In this document: positions 1 to 5,230 of the stretch, in pieces
How positions within the stretch are numbered: the stretch's first letter is position 1
How the letters are laid out: the number at the start of each line of letters is the position of its first letter
DNA from: Actinomycetes bacterium
GTDB lineage: Bacteria > Actinomycetota > Acidimicrobiia > Acidimicrobiales > Microtrichaceae
Direction of reading: 5' to 3'
DNA length: 7,467 nucleotides
Assembly (NCBI GenBank): GCA_023427825.1
Contig: JAEZAI010000279.1
Coordinates: 1 to 7,467 of the forward strand
Notes under the pieces: model-generated
Database searches by the model: none
The model's input: only the letters and a program-made list of their open reading frames with translations
Told to the model about the DNA's origin: nothing
Program-made: the position numbers and the translations under genes

Positions 1-7
1 GTCCCGA

Positions 8-352
8 TCAGCCGCTGTGCGCGGTCGCGGCGCCGAGCAGCGCCTGCCGGAGGTCGCGCATGGTGCGCTCCAGACCGACCCGGATGTCGTCGACGACGTC
101 CGACGCCGTGTCGGTGGTCGCCGACAGGGTCGCCTGGGCGTCGAGCCACGCGTTGCGGACGCCGTCGATCAGCGGCTGGATCCGGTCCTGGGCGTCGAGC
201 GAGGCCAGGTGCACCTGCACCTCGACGTCGTCGATGCGGGCCCGCCACGTCTCGAGCTCGGCCTGAGCGAGCTGACGACGGAGCTGGTTGAGCTCCTTCT
301 GGAGCGAATCCACCTGCTCCTGCAGCTCCTCGACGTTCTGCACCTCGGCCAT
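8..352 (-). CDS. small coiled-coil protein of unknown function
   Basis: A 114-residue, highly charged, almost entirely helical protein. I do not recognise a family. Residues about 6-40 form a heptad-like coiled coil (VEELQEQVDSLQKELNQLRR). A second amphipathic helical stretch runs about 55-108, rich in Ala, Asp, Arg and Leu. There is no signal peptide, membrane segment or catalytic motif, so a cytoplasmic scaffold or phasin-like role is possible but unproven. An open frame extends upstream to 931, but I chose ATG at 352 because GAGGAGGA lies 6 nt upstream (359-366) and the upstream frame is the antisense of the PNPOx-like gene. It is divergent from that gene, and a DosR-like box (419-433) faces it, so it may belong to the same hypoxia/redox regulon. 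Confidence 0.75.
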   Translation of the reverse strand: MAEVQNVEELQEQVDSLQKELNQLRRQLAQAELETWRARIDDVEVQVHLASLDAQDRIQPLIDGVRNAWLDAQATLSATTDTASDVVDDIRVGLERTMRDLRQALLGAATAHSG

Positions 353-418
353 CCGGCGTCCTCCTCGTTCGCGGATTCCTCTCACGTCGATCGTCGTGCG
401 CAGCACCCCCGGCTGTGC

Positions 419-433
419 AGGGCCATAGGTCCT
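419..433 (-). promoter_or_regulatory. DosR-like box 1, facing the coiled-coil gene
   Basis: Read on the minus strand this is AGGACCTATGGCCCT. It shares GACC, then G, C and CT at positions 3-6, 10, 12 and 14-15 with the other three boxes in this window, and resembles the mycobacterial Dev/Dos palindrome (GGGAC...GTCCC type). Its centre is 426.5. A transcription start at about 383, with GACGAT (390-395) as -10, would put the box at -43.5 and leave a leader of about 30 nt carrying the Shine-Dalgarno sequence of the 352 start. Binding is inferred. Confidence 0.55.
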
Positions 434-453
434 CGATCCGGCCACGACGTCCG

Positions 454-468
454 GTGACCTAGGACCCT
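454..468 (+). promoter_or_regulatory. DosR-like box 2, facing the PNPOx-regulator operon
   Basis: The sequence is GTGACCTAGGACCCT, centred at 460.5, exactly 42.5 bp before the GTG at 503. DevR-type activators often bind overlapping the -35 at about -42.5. Transcription would then start on the G of the start codon, with GATCAT (491-496) as -10. The operon encodes the regulator itself, so this would be autoregulation. Box 1 lies 34 bp away centre to centre, about three helical turns, which could allow cooperative binding. Confidence 0.65.
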
Positions 469-502
469 GTTCCGGACGACCCGCTGATCGGATCATCGGC
501 GC

Positions 503-952
503 GTGGGGGTCGAGTTGACCGATGTCGACGTCGTGGACGCCGCGGAGTGCCTTCGACTGGTCGCGACCAGGTCGTTGGGACGGATCGGCGTCACGGTCTC
601 CTCGTTGCCGGCGATCCTCCCGGTCCGCTACGAGCTGGTCGACGACGTGGTCGTCGCACGCCTGGAGCACGGCGCCGAGCTCGCCGCTGCCGCCCACCAC
701 GTGATCGTGGCGTTCGAGGTGGACGACCTGGACCCCTGCACCGGCGCCGGTTGGAGCGTGCTCATCCGCGGGTTCGGACGGGCGCTGCGAGAACCTCTGT
801 CCGCCTTCCGTTCGATCGACGGACGCCGTCCGTCGCCCGGCGACCTCGATCGTCACCGGTTCCTCAGCATCTCGACCGATGTGGTCTCGGGGTACCGGGT
901 GCCGCACGGCGCACGTGAGCTCCGTCTCCATCCGACCGAGGTCTCACCGTGA
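503..952 (+). CDS. PNPOx-like split-barrel protein
   Basis: A 149-residue protein of the pyridoxamine 5'-phosphate oxidase-like (FMN-binding split barrel) superfamily. Recognisable family segments are LGRIGVTVSSLPAILPVRYE at 25-44, a strand-rich centre with VAFEVDDLDPCTGAGWSVLI around 69-88, RGFGRAL at 89-95, and LSISTDVVSGYRV at 121-133. Relatives bind FMN, F420 or haem, or only nucleotides. The residue after the HGA turn (E59) is acidic where many members have a Lys or Arg toward the cofactor phosphate, so cofactor use is uncertain. The GTG start has no convincing Shine-Dalgarno sequence and fits a leaderless transcript from box 2. The gene overlaps the response regulator by GTGA (949-952), so the two are translationally coupled. 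A second paralogue lies at 1601-2023. Small proteins of this type occur near DosR-like regulators in other actinobacteria; a redox or stress role is inference. Confidence 0.85.
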   Translation: MGVELTDVDVVDAAECLRLVATRSLGRIGVTVSSLPAILPVRYELVDDVVVARLEHGAELAAAAHHVIVAFEVDDLDPCTGAGWSVLIRGFGRALREPLSAFRSIDGRRPSPGDLDRHRFLSISTDVVSGYRVPHGARELRLHPTEVSP

Positions 953-1590
953 CGATCCGGGCCTTCCTCGTCGACGATCACGAGGTCGTGCGTCGCGGCG
1001 TCCGGGAGCTCCTCGAAGCGGACGGGGACATCGAGGTGGTCGGCGAAGCCGACTCCGTCGAGAGCGCGCTCCGGCGGTTCGACGCGGCAGCGCCCGACGT
1101 GGCGGTGCTCGACGTGCAGCTGCCGGACGGCAACGGAATCGAGCTCTGCCGTGAGCTCCTGGAGCGCCGTTCCGATCTGGCGTGCCTCATGCTCACCTCC
1201 TTCCCGGACGACGACGCCCTCCTCGACGCGGTCGTCGCCGGCGCAGCGGGCTACGTCCTCAAGCGGGTTCGGGGCGTCGACCTGGTCGACGCCGTCCGCC
1301 GTGTCGCCGGTGGCGCGTCGTTGATCAGTCGCGCCGAGGCCGAGTGCGCCGCCGCGCGGATCCGACGGGCTGCGGCCGAGGACGAACGACTGAACGAGCT
1401 CACCCAGCAGGAGCGACGCATCCTGGACCTGCTCGCCGAGGGCAGGACCAATCGTGAGATCGCGTCCGACATGGTGCTGTCGGAGCGGACGGTGAAGAAC
1501 TACGTGTCCAACCTGCTCGCCAAGCTGGGGATGAGCCACCGGACGGAGGCGGCGGTGTTCGCCGTGCGGATGCAGACGCGCAGGCGCTGA
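949..1590 (+). CDS. dosR: DosR/DevR-like NarL-family response regulator
   Basis: A 213-residue REC-LuxR_C response regulator that strongly resembles mycobacterial DevR/DosR. Receiver residues about 3-118 include acidic D9/D10, phospho-acceptor D55 in PDVAVLDVQLPDGNGIELCR, switch T83 in LTS and K105 in GYVLK. The LuxR-type helix-turn-helix spans about 150-210, with LTQQERRILDLLAEGRTNREIA and recognition helix ERTVKNYVSNLLAKLGM. K183 and N184 match the DevR DNA-contacting Lys-Asn pair, while the third contact (Lys in DevR) is Arg at R180. The GTG start matches the family N-terminus; GAGG lies 7 nt upstream and the gene overlaps the PNPOx-like gene by 4 bp. The expected role is phosphorylation-dependent activation at the four GTGACC-type boxes here, including its own operon. 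The likely partner is the PAS kinase at 4008-5081. It converges on the 1601-2023 gene with a 10-bp gap. Confidence 0.93.
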   Translation: MTIRAFLVDDHEVVRRGVRELLEADGDIEVVGEADSVESALRRFDAAAPDVAVLDVQLPDGNGIELCRELLERRSDLACLMLTSFPDDDALLDAVVAGAAGYVLKRVRGVDLVDAVRRVAGGASLISRAEAECAAARIRRAAAEDERLNELTQQERRILDLLAEGRTNREIASDMVLSERTVKNYVSNLLAKLGMSHRTEAAVFAVRMQTRRR

Positions 1591-1600
1591 TCCGCTCCGG

Positions 1601-2023
1601 TCAGTCGACAGGACGGTCGAGCGGCAGGAGCGTGGGCGGACCGAAGTTCGCCGGCGCCGTTCCGAGCGACGTCCACCCTCGGATGAGCTCTGCCTTCACC
1701 CGCGCCAGTTCCGGCCCACTGCCGCGTGCACCGCCGTCGGGGACGGTCGACCTCCCGCGAACGAGCACCTGCCAGCGACCACCGTCGGCCGCGATCCCGT
1801 CCGTGTGGACTGCGACCACGTTGCCCTGCATGGCTCGGAGATCGGCATCCGCGGGGTCCACCGCCACGACCAGGGAGAGTCCGTCGCTGCCGTCCGTCAC
1901 GAGGTGGATCGGCGCCATGAACACGTAGGGCAACGCCTGGACCGACAGCGCGACCCGTCCGTCCGAGGCTCCGCCGAGATAGGCGACGCTCTCGGGACGG
2001 GTCAGGTCGCGCCCGGTTGACAC
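1601..2023 (-). CDS. second PNPOx-like split-barrel protein
   Basis: A 140-residue paralogue of the 503-952 product. The corresponding segments are DGRVALSVQALPYVFMAPIH at 21-40 (compare LGRIGVTVSSLPAILPVRYE), a strand VVAVHTDGI around 69-77, and GGRWQVLVRGRS at 81-92. The middle is shorter and the cofactor-phosphate Lys/Arg is not evident, so it may be a diverged, possibly cofactor-free member. The GTG at 2023 is the only sensible start: the homology begins a few residues later. The GGAGGA directly abuts the GTG, which is too close for normal use. A DosR-like box is centred exactly 42.5 bp upstream, with GACGGT (2030-2035) as a possible -10, so a leaderless transcript is likely. It is divergent from the RCC1 lipoprotein gene. 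The longer minus-strand frame at 1500-2075 is Arg-rich and looks spurious. Confidence 0.75.
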   Translation of the reverse strand: MSTGRDLTRPESVAYLGGASDGRVALSVQALPYVFMAPIHLVTDGSDGLSLVVAVDPADADLRAMQGNVVAVHTDGIAADGGRWQVLVRGRSTVPDGGARGSGPELARVKAELIRGWTSLGTAPANFGPPTLLPLDRPVD

Positions 2024-2057
2024 TCCTCCACCGTCGCACCGGGCGACCGCGCTCGAC

Positions 2058-2072
2058 AGAGCCCTTGGTCAC
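2058..2072 (-). promoter_or_regulatory. DosR-like box 3, facing the second PNPOx-like gene
   Basis: On the minus strand this reads GTGACCAAGGGCTCT, centred at 2065.5, 42.5 bp from the first base of the GTG at 2023. That is the same spacing as box 2 to the first PNPOx-like gene. It shares GTGACC and GGCTCT with box 4, which faces the other way 29 bp away. Confidence 0.65.
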
Positions 2073-2087
2073 CATTGCCCGGCCCGA

Positions 2088-2102
2088 GTGACCTTCGGCT
2101 CT
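2088..2102 (+). promoter_or_regulatory. DosR-like box 4, facing the RCC1 lipoprotein gene
   Basis: The sequence is GTGACCTTCGGCTCT, centred at 2094.5. A start at A2137 would place it at -42.5, with CAGTGT (2125-2130) as -10 and a 23-nt leader containing the GGGAGG that serves the 2160 start. The GTG at 2088 that opens the longest frame is part of this box and is therefore an unlikely start codon. Confidence 0.65.
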
Positions 2103-2159
2103 AGGTGGCCGACCCGGAGGGGTGCAGTGTCGTTGCAGACGCTCGGGAGGTTCCGACCC

Positions 2160-3752
2160 GTGGACTCACGCCATCGCTCCGCATTGCTGATCGCCCTGGT
2201 GGCACTCGTCGCGTTCGCAGGATGCGCAGCGCCGACGCCGGACCGACCCGTCGACCCGCTGGTCAGCTGCGCATCGCTGTCCGGCGTCGCGCACTACCAG
2301 CCGCCGGCCACTTCCACGCCGACCGACACCGTCCTCAGCACCGACCCCCCGATGCAGCTCTCGGGCTGCTCGGCCCAGCTCGGCCTCGGGCTCTCGTCCG
2401 GCACGCTGGCCGTCGCCCTGTTCCTCCCGGGGTACCACTGTGGCGCCACGCCGGCGCCCGGCACGCCGTGGGCATCCGGCACGGGCCTGATCACGTGGAG
2501 CAACGGCGCCTTGTCGGCGATCGAGGTGTCCCTGTTCGGGATCCAGGGCGGGCTCTTCCCGATCGAGATGCGGGTGACCGGCGGCCAGTTCACCGGTTCG
2601 ACCGCGCGCTTCGACGTCCGCGGGAGCAACGTCGCCGGCGACTGCACCCACACGCCACTCGAGGCGGCGTCGTTCAGCTCGACCGCCCCGGTCGTCCTCC
2701 ACGCGAACGACCTGCCGCCCCGACCGGCGCTCACCGGTGCGACGCAGCTCGCCCTGGGCGACCTGCACAGTTGCGCACTCCGGTCGGACGCCACGGTGAG
2801 CTGCTGGGGCTTCAACGGGTTCGGACAGCTGATGAACTCGCCGTTCCAGGACTCCGACGTGGCGGTGACCTCGCAGGGCATCCCTGCGGTGACCGCCCTG
2901 GCTGCGAGCGTGTACCACAACTGCGGCGTCTTCGTCGGGGGCGCCGGGCGGTGCTGGGCTCCGCTCGGCGTCGGGATGACCGGCGGCGCGACGTCACCGG
3001 GGGCCATCTCCACCGGCAACGCACACTCGTGCATGATCCTCGCCGGAGGCGGCGTCCGTTGCCAGGGCGACAACTCCCGCGGGCAGCTCGGCGACGGATC
3101 CACGACGTTCTCGGAGACCGGCGTCGACGTCGTCGGACCACTCGACGCGACGGCGCTGTCGGCGGGCTTCGACTTCTCGTGCGCGCTCCTCGGCGACGGC
3201 ACCATCCGGTGTTGGGGGGCGAACGACGCAGGGCAGCTCGGCAACGGCTCCACCGCCGACTCGCCGGTGCCAGTGTCCGTGTCGGGCATCGAGGACGCGG
3301 TCGCCGTGAGCGCCGGCCGGAGCTCGGCATGCGCCGTGCTCGGCGACGGATCCGTGCGGTGCTGGGGAGCGAACGACGCCGGTCAGCTCGGCGACGGGTC
3401 CACCACGGGAGCATCGGCGCCGGTGACCGTGAGTGGGCTCACGGGAGCGACCGCCGTGGGCGTGGGTGCGCAACACACCTGCGCGGTGGTCACCGACGGC
3501 GACGTGCGGTGCTGGGGTGCGAACGCTCGAGGCCAGCTCGGTTCCGGGACGACCGACCCGAGCACGACGCCGGTCGCCGTGGTCGGCCTCACCGGTGCGA
3601 CGGCGGTCGCAGCCGGCGCCCGACACACGTGCGCCATCGTCGCCGGCGAGGAGGTGCGGTGCTGGGGTGACGACTCACGCGGACAGCTCGGGAACGCCGC
3701 CACGGTGAACACGCCGGTCACGTCGCCGGTGACCGTGGTGCGGAACTGGTGA
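2160..3752 (+). CDS. RCC1-repeat lipoprotein (seven repeats)
   Basis: A 530-residue predicted lipoprotein. A short basic N-terminus (DSRHR) and hydrophobic core (ALLIALVALVAFAGC) end in a lipobox-like FAGC, with C22 as the lipidated residue. This places it on the outer face of the cytoplasmic membrane. Residues about 30-195 form an unrecognised domain with four cysteines. From about 200 to 520 there are seven RCC1-type repeats of about 50 residues with the pattern C-x9-C-W-G-x-N-x-x-G-Q-L-G, consistent with a seven-bladed propeller. Each repeat has two cysteines, probably disulfide-bonded outside the cell. Bacterial RCC1 lipoproteins are generally uncharacterised; binding to protein or glycan is a guess. 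I chose GTG 2160 (GGGAGG at 2145-2150, spacing 9) because it gives a compact signal peptide and fits the box 4 promoter. GTG 2127 with GGAGG at 2116-2120 is a good alternative. Confidence 0.88.
   Translation: MDSRHRSALLIALVALVAFAGCAAPTPDRPVDPLVSCASLSGVAHYQPPATSTPTDTVLSTDPPMQLSGCSAQLGLGLSSGTLAVALFLPGYHCGATPAPGTPWASGTGLITWSNGALSAIEVSLFGIQGGLFPIEMRVTGGQFTGSTARFDVRGSNVAGDCTHTPLEAASFSSTAPVVLHANDLPPRPALTGATQLALGDLHSCALRSDATVSCWGFNGFGQLMNSPFQDSDVAVTSQGIPAVTALAASVYHNCGVFVGGAGRCWAPLGVGMTGGATSPGAISTGNAHSCMILAGGGVRCQGDNSRGQLGDGSTTFSETGVDVVGPLDATALSAGFDFSCALLGDGTIRCWGANDAGQLGNGSTADSPVPVSVSGIEDAVAVSAGRSSACAVLGDGSVRCWGANDAGQLGDGSTTGASAPVTVSGLTGATAVGVGAQHTCAVVTDGDVRCWGANARGQLGSGTTDPSTTPVAVVGLTGATAVAAGARHTCAIVAGEEVRCWGDDSRGQLGNAATVNTPVTSPVTVVRNW
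2757..3715 (+). repeat. seven in-frame RCC1-type coding repeats
   Basis: These are tandem units of about 150 bp inside the lipoprotein gene, with the second CWG cysteine near 2802, 2953, 3058 (CQG variant), 3211, 3360, 3513 and 3661. The interval between units 2 and 3 is shortened to about 105 bp. Units 4 and 5 are the most alike: both encode CWGANDAGQLG followed by N/D-GS, which suggests fairly recent duplication or gene conversion. Unit 2 (CWAPLG) and unit 3 (CQGDNSRGQLG) are the most diverged. Confidence 0.85.
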
Positions 3753-3923
3753 CGACCTCCGACGCTGGATGACGCGTGCGCCTCGAGGCAGAGTCGCGAC
3801 GGGCGCGTGGCGGGTCGATCGCCGCGGACGGCGGCGCCACCGACGAACCACACGTGCCGCTCGACGCATCGATCCGCTTCGCTCGACGGGTCCTGACCGG
3901 GTGCGGGCGAACCGCCCGGGGCG

Positions 3924-3929
3924 TACGCT
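3924..3929 (+). promoter_or_regulatory. possible -10 element for the sensor kinase
   Basis: TACGCT fits the actinobacterial TANNNT pattern in the 255-bp gap before the kinase and would start transcription near 3936, giving a leader of about 70 nt. No good -35 lies at standard spacing. A small GGGCG-AAC-CGCCC inverted repeat (3905-3917) lies just upstream and could be an operator or chance in GC-rich DNA. The rest of 3753-4007 shows no supported gene: its open frames are Arg/Gly-rich and lack ribosome binding sites. Confidence 0.3.
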
Positions 3930-4007
3930 CGCCGCCGAGCCCAGGTGTTCGCCTTCGCCTCCCGGCACGGCGCTCAGCGGGTGACGCCTGGAGAGGAGGC
4001 AGACGCC

Positions 4008-5081
4008 ATGGGTGGACGGGCCCCTTCCCTGGAATCGTACGGCGACGAATTCGCCTGGCGGCTCCTCGACGCGGCCCCGGATGCCACCCTGGTCGTCGCC
4101 GGCGACGGTGACATCGTCTTCGCGAACGGCCATGCGGGAGACCTGTTCGGCTACGAGATCGACCAACTGCTCAGCCTGACGGTGGAGGACCTGCTCCCGG
4201 AGTCCGTCCGACGATCCCACCGGGGACATCGAGCGGGATTCCGTGCGGAGCCGGTCAATCGGGAGATGGGCAGCGGCCTCGCCCTGCACGCGGTGCGCTC
4301 GGACGGCCGGGAGATCCCGGTGGAAGTGAGCCTGAACCCGTTGGTGCTCGGCACCGACCTCCACGTCATCGCCGCCGTCCGCGACATCTCCGGGCGACTG
4401 CGGGCCGAGGCCGAGCTCGAGGCGAGCCGCGACGCGTTGGAAGCCGCCGGCCGTGCGCTGGCAGTGACGGAGGAACGCGAGCGGATCGCCCGTGACCTCC
4501 ACGACACGGTCATCCAGCGGCTGTTCGCGGAGTCCCTCAGCCTGCAGGCCACGCTCGGACGGCTCAACGACCACGAGGAGACCCGTCAGCGGATCGAGGC
4601 CGCCGTCGAGTCGCTCGACTCGACGATCACCGAGATCAGAGCGGCCATCTTCTCGCTCCACACGGCGCGGATGGCGACGAGCACGGGTGGGCTCCGGGCC
4701 GAGTTGCTGAAGGTCGTGGAGACCACGACGGCGACCCTCGACTTCCGACCGGTCGTCCGCTTCGAGGGCAGGGTGGAGATGATCGACGACCTGACGGCGC
4801 AGCAGATGATCCCGGTGCTCCGCGAGGGTCTCACGAACGTGGTCAAGCACGCCGGAGCGACCGACGTCCGCGTCGCCGTCGAGGTCGGCGACGAGATCGT
4901 CCTGACGATCGAGGACGACGGCACCGGCGCCCCCCAGGACCCCGACTCCGGCTGCGGCCTCCACAACCTGTCCGACCGCGCCCGGACGCTCGGAGGACGG
5001 CTCCAGCTGGACCGCTCCGGACCGGGCACGTTGCTCCGCTGGGTCGTGCCGTTCCGCCGGGGATCGGCATCCGGCAACTGA
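4008..5081 (+). CDS. PAS-domain sensor histidine kinase (HisKA_3, DosS-like core)
   Basis: A 357-residue soluble kinase with no membrane segment. An N-terminal PAS domain spans about 14-130 (DAAPDATLVV...LHVIAAVRDISGR), followed by a short helical linker. The HisKA_3 dimerisation helix is ERERIARDLHDTVIQRLF with phospho-acceptor H165, and the HATPase_c domain has N-box LREGLTNVVKHAGA (N277), G1 IEDDGTGA (D304) and G2 GCGLHNLSDRA. The kinase core resembles DosS/NarX-type kinases, which pair with NarL/DosR-type regulators such as the one at 949-1590. The PAS carries H71 in LLPESVRRSHRGH, which aligns by eye with the haem-ligand histidine of FixL and E. coli DosP, so a haem gas sensor is possible but unproven. 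I chose ATG 4008 because GGAGG (3995-3999) lies 8 nt upstream; GTG 3945 lacks one. It is separated from the regulator by two genes. Confidence 0.9.
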   Translation: MGGRAPSLESYGDEFAWRLLDAAPDATLVVAGDGDIVFANGHAGDLFGYEIDQLLSLTVEDLLPESVRRSHRGHRAGFRAEPVNREMGSGLALHAVRSDGREIPVEVSLNPLVLGTDLHVIAAVRDISGRLRAEAELEASRDALEAAGRALAVTEERERIARDLHDTVIQRLFAESLSLQATLGRLNDHEETRQRIEAAVESLDSTITEIRAAIFSLHTARMATSTGGLRAELLKVVETTTATLDFRPVVRFEGRVEMIDDLTAQQMIPVLREGLTNVVKHAGATDVRVAVEVGDEIVLTIEDDGTGAPQDPDSGCGLHNLSDRARTLGGRLQLDRSGPGTLLRWVVPFRRGSASGN

Positions 5082-5145
5082 TCGCCGGGGCGCCGACGAG
5101 CGCAACTGCGACGTCCGGCCCAGAGGGCGCGTGGTCGCCAGCACA

Positions 5146-5175
5146 TTCGACACATACCCTGGGGGGTATACGGAT
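5146..5175 (+). promoter_or_regulatory. probable promoter of the cdr-cstR operon
   Basis: TTCGAC (5146-5151) is a plausible -35, and the TATACGGAT segment (5167-5175) offers -10 candidates TATACG or TACGGA at spacings of 15-17. The 16-bp CstR-like operator fills the spacer, so a bound repressor would block RNA polymerase directly. The transcription start would fall near 5180, just before the ribosome binding site. Confidence 0.5.
5154..5169 (+). promoter_or_regulatory. CsoR/CstR-type operator
   Basis: The sequence ATACCCTGGGGGGTAT is a perfect 6-bp inverted repeat (ATACCC / GGGTAT) around TGGG. The AT-flanked G/C tract is the hallmark of DUF156 (CsoR/CstR/RcnR) operators. It lies 26 bp before an operon that ends with a CstR-like gene, so autoregulation is the natural reading. 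Confidence 0.8.
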
Positions 5176-5194
5176 CGAGCCCGGGGAGGCCGGC

Positions 5195-5230
5195 ATGGAC
5201 GACATCGCGAACATGGACGACATCGCGAAC
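5195..5230 (+). repeat. perfect tandem duplication of 18 bp at the cdr start
   Basis: ATGGACGACATCGCGAAC occurs twice head to tail (5195-5212 and 5213-5230), duplicating the start codon in frame. The copies are identical, so the event is recent or conserved by constraint. Only the first ATG has a good ribosome binding site. The second could give an N-terminally shorter protein that still holds all of the FAD motif. Confidence 0.95.

Noticed and set aside
353..931. Long minus-strand extension of the coiled-coil frame up to 931
   Set aside because: It is antisense to the PNPOx-like gene, has Arg/Asp/His-rich composition with no family motifs, and a strong ribosome binding site marks the ATG at 352.
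933..945. GACCGAGGTCTCA at the end of the first PNPOx-like gene as an internal box
   Set aside because: It lacks the invariant final T and lies within coding sequence with no xAnnnT element suggesting a promoter; probably chance.
1592..1624. CCGCTC/GAGCGG inverted repeat between the convergent regulator and second PNPOx-like gene as a bidirectional terminator
   Set aside because: The stem is only 6 bp around a 21-nt loop, has no T-tract on either side and extends into coding sequence.
2088..2159. GTG 2088 as start of the RCC1 lipoprotein
   Set aside because: This GTG is the first part of DosR-like box 4, has no ribosome binding site, and would add 24 residues before the signal peptide.
3888..3902. 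GGGTCCTGACCGGG before the kinase as a DosR-like box
   Set aside because: It matches the box pattern poorly on both strands; the half-site spacing is wrong.
3776..4111. Plus-strand open frame between the lipoprotein and the kinase
   Set aside because: It has no ribosome binding site, is Arg/Gly-rich, and runs out of frame into the kinase gene.
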